Positions 1 through 12,800 of a stretch of DNA of 64,000 bases are shown here, piece after piece. Under the pieces are notes generated by a model, which saw only the letters and a list, made by a program, of their open reading frames with translations, ran no database searches and had not been told where the DNA came from. Where the stretch lies: positions 58,547,145-58,611,144 of the forward strand of contig NC_092344.1 of the NCBI RefSeq assembly GCF_963676685.1. The letters are read 5' to 3'. Every line of letters begins with the position of its first letter. Positions within the stretch are counted from its first letter, which is position 1. The translations under genes were made by a program, and so were the position numbers. The stretch comes from Mytilus edulis (taxonomy: Eukaryota; Mollusca; Bivalvia; Mytilida; Mytilidae).

Positions 1-671
1 AAGTGCCATAAATCATTGAAATCACCAAACTGAGCGGTAGAAAAGTAATAACAATAGACACTCTAAGTCTCCCCTTTCCAACTCAAACTTGAGAGAATCG
101 TATAAACATAAAACCGGGCAAGATCGGGTACGTCGATAGGATAAGATAAGACTACCCTGTTACACATGTATCACCTGCAATTCGAAGTCCTGCGACTGCA
201 CACTGTCAAAATGGCAAAATCTGCAATAACTGTCAATCGGTAAAACTACATTTTAAACGTCTATTATGGCATTTAAAGATAACAAAAGACTACGACATCA
301 TGTCGCTAGTAAGTTACAGTGTTTATTATATGACACTTACTGAAACAGTTTACAAGTAACTGTAGGGACTTATGGCAAGTATTTTTTTCCCCTTTTTTTG
401 GAAAATCAAAAATATAAAGTGATAAACAAAGATAAAAAAGGGTAAAAATGAAGAAGAACACAATTTTCGAGCATAACAAGGACCATAAAACGATAAACAA
501 TAATAGCGAAAAAAGTATAAATTTGCGCGCCGTATGTACCTTTTAATTTTTTTTTCAAATTCCAGCAATCTCTTTTTAATGACAAAAGTCGAAATATTGT
601 ATGACACCAAATGATGGCACTATATTGATTTATTGAGTTTAATGAGTTTTGAATCTGCATATTTATTTAAG
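1..671. other. Upstream intron of the plexin-like gene
   Basis: AT-rich non-coding sequence with a normal acceptor at its end. At 151-230 there is a cysteine-codon-rich patch (CYTC, CNSKSCDC in one frame, CQNGKICNNC in another) followed by GTAAAA. It could be a frameshifted EGF-like exon relic, but no single frame holds the pattern. Confidence 0.5.
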
Positions 672-875
672 GTTGTCCAAAGAGTTTTTGGGGAAGTAAC
701 TGCGGAATACCTTGTGCAGAAAGTTGTACAGGGCAACATTGCTTTCCTGGAAATGGTTCCTGCATTTTGGGAGGATGTACCGATGACAACTGTCTGAATA
801 GTAATTGTGATAAAACTACTGCTAAATGTACCGATGGCTGTACAAGACATCGAACAGGACCTTTTTGTAACAATC
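672..875 (+). CDS. Exon 1 in window: 12-cysteine EGF-like module
   Basis: Encodes about 67 residues with 12 cysteines, starting CPKSFWGSNC and ending GPFCNN, the pattern of MEGF/laminin-type EGF modules. Acceptor TTTAAG at 666-671, donor GTAAGT at 876. Enters and leaves in phase 1, so it is a symmetric, shuffle-ready module. Further EGF exons probably lie upstream of the window. Confidence 0.85.
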
Positions 876-3800
876 GTAAGTATTAATAATTTGCGTACTT
901 GCTTGGTATCATGTACTGTAGATTTGTCCTTTTTTTAGATTTCAGTGTTTTAAAAATACTTAAATACAATACTCAAAAAGTGTGTTTTATTCATATGTAA
1001 ACTCACCACAATCGCAACAATCAAACCTATATAAATAATGAATCAAAGATTACGTTAAAGAGTTATGAAAAAGCATTGGAAAATTGAAAAAAAGTAAAAC
1101 ATTACGGCATCATGAAACGAGATTATTTTTGTTATACTTCAACATTTGTACCATTTGCATATTTCGCCTTAAGCTGTCGAAGTTAGAACAAAAATATTTA
1201 AGTTATAAAATTAGTAGGAAAAAAGACTGCGAAAGTTTCATCAATAGTTTTACAATTGCCTCATGAATTTAATTCTTGTTACATTGAACCAGACTTTCTA
1301 CTCACTTCAAAATAACTCTTGTATACTTTCACCTGGCCATTATGTTTAATTGACGATGTTATTTTCAAAAAAGAACAACAGCCTTACCTTTTTGACGCAC
1401 TTGGTTGACATTGTAACACCAGACATTTTTTCTTTCAGCATAATTTGTTTAAGCTAGTCTGATAAAGATTTCTCTAAATTAACATATACATGATTTTATC
1501 TACAATTTTTCGATACAAACAAATATAATCCACAGCGCAATACAGATATTTAAATTTAATACAGTTTCCATAATACAAGAGACAAGGAAGGACGTGATAT
1601 CATTATTTTAACAAACTATTCAATTGATGATTTTACGACAAAGCATTTTTTCTAAGCATTGGTTCCATTGTATACATTTTTTTTATTGCAGAGAGTATTT
1701 TATCTTAATTTGAAACCGAATGAAGTTAACTCTTTTTAAACAGTCTAAAATTTTGCTAGGTCAACATTCATGGTCAGTCTGTTCAAATATGTACAAATAA
1801 TTATCAAAAGATTAAACGTTATTAAACATATTTGTAGTCATCAATACATATGTACAAATAGGAGGAAAAGTTGTCTCACGTTTAACTATCAATTATTTAC
1901 AGATAACATTGCATCTAACAGTTCAGTTTTATTACATCCAAACGGAGATAAACAGACTAGTCTAGTCACTGATGGAAATAAAACATCTTGTATCAAAACT
2001 CAAGGATCTGAAATATGGGTGCAGGTTGACATAGAGGAAAAAAGCTTCGTGAGGGAAATTTTTCTTGATTTAATTGGTATGTTAATCTTAAAAAATCCCT
2101 TTTGAGCTCACCTGGTCAGAAGGTCCACGTGAGCTTTCCTTATCACTTGGCGTCCGGCGTCCGTCGTTTGTCGTCTTCCGTCGTCTTCCGTAGTCGTTAA
2201 CTTTTACAAAAATCTTCTCCTCTGAAACTACTGTGCCAAATTTAACCAAACTTGGACACAATCATCATTGGGATATCTACTTTAAAAAATGTGTCCGGTG
2301 CCCGGCCAACCAACCTAGATGGCCGCCATGGCTTAAAATAGAACATAGGGGAAAATGTAGGTTTTAGCTTATATCTCTGAACTTAAAGTATTTAGAGCAA
2401 ATCTGATAGGAGTAAAATTGTTTATCAGGTCAAGATCTATCTGCCCTGAAAATTTTGTTATTTTTGGTCATTATCTTGAATATTATTATCGATAGAGATA
2501 AACTGTAAACAGAACATTGTTCAGCAAAGTAAGATCTACAAATAAGTCACATGACCAAAATGGACAGTTAACCCCTTAAAGAGTTACCCTTTGTAGTCAA
2601 TTTTTTACAATTTTTGTAATCTTTTTTGTGTTTTTTTGATTTTTACAACGTGACTCTGTACTTTAAAAGATCCCGTCAGTATGTTTTCGTTCTATAATAT
2701 GTCATTATGATATATTTCTATTATGAATTAGAAAATACGGTGAACCACAAACGTCAAAATTATTCAATCGCGTAGTTGAATGAACTATTTGTGGATTCTT
2801 ATAAATTCTATAGAAATTTTGGACTATTTGAAATCTCCGTCTATTTCTGAAATAAATTATTACATACTTTTGATTTTTTAACGCTGAATGCTAACATTGC
2901 CCATGTGAATTGTTTTAATTGTTTGTATAAACATTGAATGACAAAAATATGTGACGTATGAAATGTTCTGACGTCAGACACGCGAATCAATAGATGTGTT
3001 TGTAGATAGATGATTTTGTGTTCTGTGAAAATGTTCTTTTTAAAATTGTTACACGATGATGACTGCTGTACCCATATTTTGACTATTTTGTTTTTTATAT
3101 CTGTGTAGTTCACGCATCATTGTAAATATAACGGAATTTGATGAGACTGTCAACAAAGTGAGAGGTTTAGCGCTATAAAACCAGGTTTAATCCACCATTT
3201 TCTGCATTTGAAAATGCCTGTACCAAGTCAGGAATATGTCAGTTCTTGTCCATTCGTTTTTGATGTGTTTTGTCATTTGATTTTGCCATGTGATTATGGA
3301 CTTTCCGAGTTCAGTATTTTTGTGATTTTACTTTTTACAAAAATCTTTTCTGAAACTTCTAAGACTTTAACCAAACTTGTCCGACGACCCCGCCCGCGAT
3401 CCAAAATGGCAGACATGGCTACGAATATAACTTAGGGTAAAGTGCAGTTTACGCCCATATTTCTGAAACCAAAGCATTTAGAGCAAATTTGACCGGAATA
3501 ATATGGTTCACAACATCAAGATCTATCTGCCCTGAAATTTTCAGACCATACAGACAACCCGTTGTTAGGTTGTTGCCCTTAAATTGGTAATTTACCATCA
3601 AAAGAGGGGCGTAAGATACCAGAGGGACAGTCAAACTCAAAGAATTGTCTCGGAACGATACAATAAAATTCACTTCCAAAAGTTTTCATTTGAAAATAAT
3701 TGACATATCATTTAACAGATGTATATGTGAATTACTTATTTATACTGCACTCGTTCTATTTGAGCAGTCAAAATGCGTTGACCGTATATTTCTATGTCAT

Positions 3801-6800
3801 ATACAGTCACTGACCTGATATCACTTTTCCTCATGAGTATTTGAATAAAGTTGCCGAAATTATAATCAATTATTCATACAACGTATTCAACCTGTTCTTG
3901 TTTCCAATGTATACAACGACTCAAACTTATTTCTTTTGCAATTTTTAGAAAAAATACATATTTCACTCGTTAATATTTTTGATTTGCAAACTATAAATCA
4001 TTATGTTTTATGCTAATGGTTGATATTTTAGTTCATTCTCAAACAATTGCGTTCTCCATCGATTGCGGGTTTTAACAGGTAATGTACATTTCGTTGTGTT
4101 GTATATTTATCCGCCTGCATGATATAACCTTTTGTTAAAATGGGGAAGATTCCTAATATTTAAATAACATAATAATATTAACACATTAAACAACAATTGA
4201 AAAGTTTTTTTATTTGGATTGCAGGATAAAGACATTAATAGTACATCGACTTGACATATCAACAATATAAGGATTCGGCCCGAAACGGGGAAAAGCTCAA
4301 CAGAGCCTCGCATTCCCCGCTTCTATGCCTCATCCTTATATAGTTGATATGTCAAGTCAATGCACTATTATTGTCTATGTATATAGTCAGTACATTTAAG
4401 AACTTTCGGTTTTTTTCATTTTAGAGAACAACTCAAACGGAGGTAATCATACCATTTATGCTTCAAATTCAAGTGGTATTTGGGAAAATGGAACTGTTTT
4501 ATACAGAAATGAAACTTTACCAACTGTGATCCTTGTTGATGTCGTTTTCCGATATATGATATATGTACCTCCAATTCAGGACGAAAATTCTTCACTTGAA
4601 GTTTGTGAAGTTGGAATAGTTGGTAAGTGATTGAATCAAAATGAAATAAAACCGCTGACAAATTAATCTTCTAGTATTAGAAGGAAAAATATTTAACGGT
4701 TCAAGAAATTCCATATGAAAAAAAACGATTTAGGTAACCATAAAATAAGTAGTCTAGTCAATCTTAAAAAATCGGTTTTTGGAAAAATATCTATTGTTTT
4801 TATAGGACATACTAATATGGAAGGGATCATAGTCAATCAATCCTTCCGCCTTTCAACACTTTGTACGATAATCGTATTTTGCTTTTATCGATCCACATGC
4901 TATTCTTAACATAATTATTACAAAGGCTTCAATTTAAGAAAGGGGTTTTGAAATTATTTCCCCCGTCGTTTAATAGTTACCGTACTTTCAACATTAGATT
5001 TTAGGCATTATTTTCACATATTGCACACTAACTCAAGTGTACCGTAATGGATTTCCTCAAAATGTTACATTATTGGTAGAAATGATCAAAAAGATCTTTT
5101 TGATTTTGACACTTTTTGTTTTGTTAAAAGGATTACAGGACTATATTTGTCAGATTATTAATTATATTTTTTCACATGTTTATATGTACCATATCGTGAG
5201 TTTGCTTTGATTGATTTACAGGAAACTTGGTTTTTGGAATAAGTGAACATAAGACACCATTTGATTTAATCAATAATTTCGATGCGACCATAGTAGTGTG
5301 TCTTCGATCCTTACATGTAAATAATCTATAAAAAAAATTAAATTGTATACACTACCTCGAGCTCTCGTTAGATGGGAAACAGGTATTTACAAACTTACAC
5401 ATGCGGTAAGAATTGTTGAATGCAGGTTCGTTTGTGATTTTTGGAAATTGTTCTTTGTCATTGGAATTTACACAAAAGGATATCCTAATCGAGTTTATTT
5501 TTCGTCAGAAGGATTTATTTGTTACTGATGATAGTTATCAAAGGTACCAGGATTATAATTTAATACGCCAGACGTGCATTTCGTCTACATAAGACTCATC
5601 AGTGACGCTCAGATCGAAATAGTTAAATAGCCAAACTAATACAAATTTGAAGAGTATTGAGGACCCCAAATTTCAAAAAGTTGTGCCAAATACGGCTCAG
5701 GTTATCTACTCCAGGGATAAGAAAATCCTTAGTTTCCGAAAAAGTTAAAGTTTTATAACAGGAAATTTATAAAAATGACCATATCATTGATATTCAAGTC
5801 AACACCGGAGTGCTGACTACTGGGCTGGTGATACCCTCGGGGATGAAATGTCCACCAGCAGTGGCATCGACCCAGAGGTGTAAATAGTTGTCAAAGATAC
5901 CAGGATTATACTTTAATACGCCAGACGCGCGTTTCTTCTACATAAGACTCATCAGTGACGCTCAGATCGAAATAGTTAAATAGCCAAACTAGTACAACAT
6001 GTACAAAGTTGAAGAGCATTGAGGACCCAAAATTTCAAAAAGTTGTGCCAAATACGGCTAAGGTTATCTACTCCTGGGATAAGACAATCATCAGTTTCCG
6101 AAAAAATTTAAGTTTTATGAAGTATTTCTAAATTTCTGATGTTCTTTTTTTTTAAATTTAAGATGATGATGAATATAATTTTACTCTTCCCAAGTATATA
6201 GATAATATAATACTTGGTCAGATCATGACCATAAAACATCTATTGTCTGGTCAGTGTAGAATATATATTCAAACTTTCGATTCACATTGCAACATTTGAA
6301 CATATACATCAACTTTTCCAAAATTCCACACTTTTAAGTAATGACAAAGCAAACGTTAAAAAATAATTTTAAAATTTCAATCGTTTTAACATCTGATGTT
6401 ATTTTTAGTGATAATTTTATTGGTTTTGTCCTTTCTATTGTATATCAAAAGTTAATTTTTCTTTAAAAAAACACTAATTTAAAGGACTCGTATAAAAGTT
6501 AGATTTTATATTATTTTACCTAAATCTTTTGTCCCTTTTTTAATTTTTATTTTGGTTTTATATTCAACCATTGTACAAGGTTTATGATATCAACAAAATA
6601 ACTTATGAACTCGTTCATAGTTTTATTTTTCCTTTTTTTATTTATTACAACTAGAGCGCCCACAGTTCTCGCGATTTTTTCTCTTGGTCGCTTGCTATGG
6701 AAATTCTTAGGGAGGCTTGCACACTTCGATAATGCAGATTTTTAAGAGTTCACTTTTATAATATTTATCTGCAATGGAAAGTAGTAATTCATGTATTACA

Positions 6801-9800
6801 TTGCTTACTGCCTGTACTCTCATGTACTATAAAATTGAAAATGGAAATGGGGAATGTGCCAAACAGACAACAACCCGACCATAGAAAAAAACAACAGCAG
6901 AAGGTCACCAACAGGTCTTCAATGTAGCAAGAAACTCCCGCACCCGGAGGCGTCCTTCAACTGGCCCCTAAACAAATATATACTAGTTCAGTGATAATGA
7001 ACGCCATATTAATTTCCAAATTGTACACAAGAAACTAAAATTCAAATAATACAAGACTAACAAAGGCCAGAGGCTCTTGACTTGGGACAGGCGCAAAAAT
7101 GCGGCGGGGTTAAACATGTTTGTGAGTATAACATATAATTATTTTCTATTAAACGAGAAAGGGTAAGTGCGTTATAATAAACATAATCAAGCTACCTCTG
7201 GTATTTATTTGCCCCTGCGAGAAGGACTATTTATTGGGTAATAATTCTCCTTTTAATTTCTTTTTTTTTTATATTTTTTGTAATCGAGTGAAAAAAAATC
7301 AAAATTGTAATTAATAGACTACATCTTGTATTTTGTATTATTTTTTTTTTTGAATATTATAATAATATTGTGAATCATAAAAATAATCGATATTAGACCT
7401 ATCTTGAACTGTGTACAGCACCTTCATCAATCGCTATTTCCCGACCAAAGAAAGTACGTCTTTATTTTGTTTAAGATCAATAGAAATCGCAACTCACCCT
7501 AAGTACGCCTGGTGTATTTAATTTTTATGTTTTATGATAGTATTCAGTATCCACGCAAGTAAAAGTAGTTGAACATTTTGATTACGTTACCAATTAGACA
7601 TTATTTAAAGCTTTAAAGAAATATATTTACTCCGGAATTTGAAATATTTTGTTTTTAGGTTGTCCTCCTGCAAACTATGGCCCTCTTTGTAATAAAATGT
7701 GCCCAGTTTACTGTACAGGACCATGTGACTTAGAAAACGGAACATGTACATTTGGATGTTTAGATGGTTGGAGTGGTGATCAATGTGAAATAGGTAGGAA
7801 AAGCACATACTGTTTAATGTATTATATGTCCTTCTGGTATTGTATGTGTTTCAGATAGTTGAGGTCTGATAGACGTATACCCAACTTCTTTTTGAATATG
7901 GTTATCTCATGTATATGTGATTTTTTTTAATATTTATATCTCCTTGCTTAGATTAAAAATATATCAAAGGAAGCAATTAAAATTTGAGCATATTTAAATG
8001 AAAATATACAAAAATGAAATTTCTAAAAAGGATATGCTATGACAAAAGACTACGAATTACAGATAATTATGTATTGTGAACAGCAAAAACATAAATATAA
8101 ATTGAAAATTACGTTATGATATGAAAATTCGAGTAGTCTGAGGAGATGTATATAAACTCTGATAGATATAATAAAAGAACCTATTTAGCAATCTCTTGCA
8201 TCAGTATCCGAAATTGTAAGAGATTTTCACATTAGAATTGAGATTTATTATCTCCCATTGTTCAATTCTGTTATTGTATCTGAAAATGTCACTCTGGCAA
8301 TTTAACTTAATTCTAAATAGAAACTTAACCTACACAAAGCTGTTTAGATGTGTGAATACATTTTTCGCATTTACATTTTCCCTGTCAATATCTTTCTATC
8401 AAGCTTCGTCAGTTAGTTCTTTGGATAAACAGGTTATCGAATAAGTTTTAACACATTTCTACATTTGGGCTCTTTGAAAGTTAAATTTATGTTTCAAGTT
8501 CAGTTTTGGGGGGTATTTCTTTATATCGATATATTAATGTTTCCACAATCAATAGTAATTGAACACCACAATATAACTTGAATATTTTTGAAGCTTTCAT
8601 AAGTTGCAGTTTAATTCATCATTTTAACGTCTTTTGATCAGCATTATACATGTTATAGAGACATATCGAATCTGGCGTTCCAATTAAAAGCTTAGTATCT
8701 TTGAAGGGCTTTTATATAGTGCGTTTTTCTCTAACGACATATGAAATAAATAGGCAAAATGGTAGGTGCTTGAACGTCTGTTATTATTTTCGTTTGTTTG
8801 TACATCTGTTGTATTTGATTTTAGAAACTTTAAGGTAGTAATAAAATTAACGGTACCAATTTTCTTGCACCAGATGCGCATTTCGACAATACATGTCTCT
8901 TCAGTGATGCTCGTGGCCACAAATATTTGAAATCCAAAGCTTATATAAAAGATGAAGAGCTATAATCCATATGGTCCAAAAAGTATAGCCAAATCCGTGA
9001 AAGGAATCAGAGCTTTGCATGAGGGAGATACATTCCTTAATTTATAATAATTTCTATCATTTTGTAACAGTAAATTTTAATAACACAAAAAATCCGTATT
9101 TTCATGCCAGTACCGAAGTACTGGCTACTGGGGTGGTGATACCCTCGGGGACTAATAGTCCACCAGCAGAGGCATCGACCTAGTGGTGGTAATAAAATTA
9201 ACGGTACCAATTTTCTTGCACCAGATGCGCATTTCGACAATACATGTCTCTTCAGTGATGCTCGTGGCCAAAATATTTGAAATCCAAAGCTTATATAAAA
9301 GATGAAGAGCTATAATCCATAAGGTCCAAAAAGTATAGCCAAATCCGTGAAAGGAATCAGAGCTTTGCATGAGGGAGATACATTCCTTAATTTATAATAA
9401 TTTCTATCATTTTGTAACAGTAAATTTTAATAACACAAAAAATCCGTATTTTCATGCCAGTACCGAAGTACTGGCTACTGGGGTATAATATATACAAATA
9501 TAATACTAAGGTAGGTGGTTTGTGAGGTCTGTTATGCTTTCGAATAACTCATGTTATCAATTTCTGCAAATTCTAAAGATCAAACAATAAATAAGTATAA
9601 AATCAAGAAACACAACATTTTCAAGCATAACCAGGACATAAAACAATAAACACTATACGCTAATGAAATATATATGCACACCTTTTTTTCTAATGACAAG
9701 AAATCACTCATGTTTTGTAATAAATACTGTATTGTATCCCGCACACGGATTTGGTCCTCAGCTGTCCTTAAATAAAACTGTGTACTAGTTCAGTTAAAAT

Positions 9801-12800
9801 GGATGTCACACTTAACTCCAAAACGTATGAATGAGCTAAAATTATAAAAAAAACCATACAAGACTAACAAAGGTCAGAGGTTTCTGACTTGAAACAGACA
9901 GACGCAACCTGTTTATTTTTACACTTTAAGCCTCCCCCTAAACCTCTAGCCAATGTAGAATAAAGAAACACATAGCCATACACACAGTAAAACTCGGTTT
10001 TAATGAAGTCCGAGTACGATGTCAGTAGCATGGTATTCTATATTATCGAATGAAAATCAAAATTTATGTGTACGAATTGACTGATTGATGGTGAAATAAT
10101 AATGTTACCAACCGTTGGAATTTTGTCCGTTGGAAATTTCTAGATACAATATACCGGTATACGCAGATATTTTATATCCTACTATAACAGAAATATTTTT
10201 TAAAATTTTTTTTAACAACAAATATATGATTTATTCTTAATATAGCTTGTTACAATTATATTCACTGTCAAAGCGCCAGAGGAGTATTTCTGTGAAAAAA
10301 CCTTTGTGTTTCAAGGAACATACTCAGAATATAATAACGATATTACATAATAGTTATCAAAGATACCAGGATTATAATTTAGTACGCCAGACGCGCGTTT
10401 CGTCTACCACAAGACTCATCAGTGACGCTCATATCAAATAGTTATAAACCAAACAAATACAAAATTGAAGAGCATTGAGGGTCAAAAACTCCAAAAAGTT
10501 GTACCAAATACGGCTAAGGTAATCTATGCCTGGGATAAGAAAATCCTTAGTTTTTCGAAAATTTCAATGTTTTGTAAACAGGAAGTTTATAAAAATGACC
10601 ACATAATTGATATTCATGTCAACACCGAAGTGCCGACTCCTGGGCTGGTGATACCCTCGAGGACGAAACGTCCACCAGCAGAGGCATCGACCCAGTGGTG
10701 TAAATAGTTATCAAAGGTACCAGGATTATAATTTAGTACGCCAGACGCGCGTTTCGTCTACACAAGACTTATCAGTGACGCTCATATCAAAATAGTTATA
10801 AACCAAACAAATACAAAATTGAAGAGCATTTAGGATCCAAAATTCCAAAAAGTTGCGCCAAATACGGCTAAGGTAATCTATGCCTGGGATAAGAAAATCC
10901 TTAGTTTTTCGAAAAATTTAACGTTTTGTAAACAGGAAATTTATAAAAATGACCACATAATTGATATTCATGTCAACACCGAAGTGCTGACTACTGGGCT
11001 GGTGATACCCTCGGGGACGAAACGTCCACCAGCAGAGCAATCGACCAAGTGGTGTAAATAGTTATCAAAGGTACCAGGATTATAATTTAGTACGCTAAAC
11101 GTGCGTTTCGTCTACACACGACTCATCAGTGACGCTCATATCAAAATAGTTATAAACCAATAAATACAAAATTGAAGAGCATTAAGGATTCAAAATTCCA
11201 AAAAGTTGTGCCAAATAGGGCTAAGGTAATCTTTGCCTGGGATAAGAAAATCCTAAGTTTTACGAAAAATTCAAAGTTTTGTAAACAGGAAATTTATAAA
11301 AATGACCACATAATTGATATTCATGTCAACACCGAAGTGCCGACTACTGGGCTGGTGATACCCTCGGGGACGAAACGTCCACCAGCAGTGGCATCGACCC
11401 AGTGGTGTAAATAGTAATCAAAGATACCAGGATTATAATTTAGTAAGCCAGACGCGCGTGTCGTCTACACAAGACTCATCACTGACGCCCATATCAAAAT
11501 AGTTATAAACAAAACAAATACAACATTGAAGAGCATTGAGGATCCAAAATTTCAAAAAGTTATAAACTATAACAATATATGCAAATTATTCTATTAAATT
11601 ACTTTCTTCAAATATACACTTTGAGAAATTATTTTGATTCATTTATAACCCTTCTTTATTCCTTTATAAACATTTAATACACATCTATATATTTCAAATT
11701 TTGCTCTGTAACATAGTATGACTTAAACATGCAAAAACCTAAAACTGTCTAAAATAGTTATAACCATAATTTGCCTGATCTGATATTTTGTATAAACATA
11801 CTATATGTTTAACTGATATCTTATTTTTAAAACTGAGTTGTGCAAGCAGATGTTCCACTTTATCCCAAAATTCTTTTAAAGGGGAAATGAAAGTAATCTT
11901 CCTCTTCAGTTTTACAAAAGTTGCATTTACTAATATTAGAAATTTTCAATTTAAATAGTAATTGATTTGTGGCAATAATATTATTTAGCAGTTTCCATCT
12001 AATTTTCATCTTATTCTCTCTTAAAAATTTAAATACAAAATCGTTTACGAATGACATATTTGGCTTGCCATCTAACTTAAAATATTTTGTCCAAACTTTG
12101 ATACCAATTGGCTGTGTATATTTTTTTTTATCTACCAGACAATTATATAACATTTATTATAGATATCTTTTGATTGTATTTGTTTATTTCCCCATCTAAA
12201 ATTATCCTTATTGATATTGATTTTACACTTTAGAGAGTTTTCTTCAATTAGAACTTGCTGCCATCCCTTTGGGATGGGAATTTTTATATTGTAAACTCTG
12301 CAATCCAATTAAATTTATTAGTTATTTTTTCTTAAATAAAAACCTCTGATAACTTTCGCTCACGGTCAAGTATGTTGTTGATATAAATCAATCCACTGGC
12401 TACCCAGTTTTGAAAGAACAAACTGTTGTTGCAATATTTAACGTATCTATGTCCCTAAATAAATGAAAAATGATCATTAACGTTTGTGAAACTTCCCCCT
12501 GGTTTCACCCAGCTTGAAACTACTTGCAAATAAAAGTTTGGTATATTTTCAAATAATTTTTTAGTGATTTAACAATATCTAAATGCATGTTGAAGGTAAG
12601 ATAATTTTTCCCCAAAGTGTTGAAATATTTGGTAGTAATAATCTCCAGTTCGGCATAGTGGTTATGGTAAATTTGGAAACCCATGATATCGATGCTTTCA
12701 GTGATGTAAAAGAGCTATCAAAATCAATCACACATGTAACAGTAAAATTGAGTAAACCATCGTGCATTCTAACATCTCCCTCATGCAAAGCTCTGATTCC

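Noticed and set aside
10247..11414. Repeated ~80-codon frames as a tandem gene family
   Set aside because: They follow the satellite A period and differ by indels that break the frame in other units.
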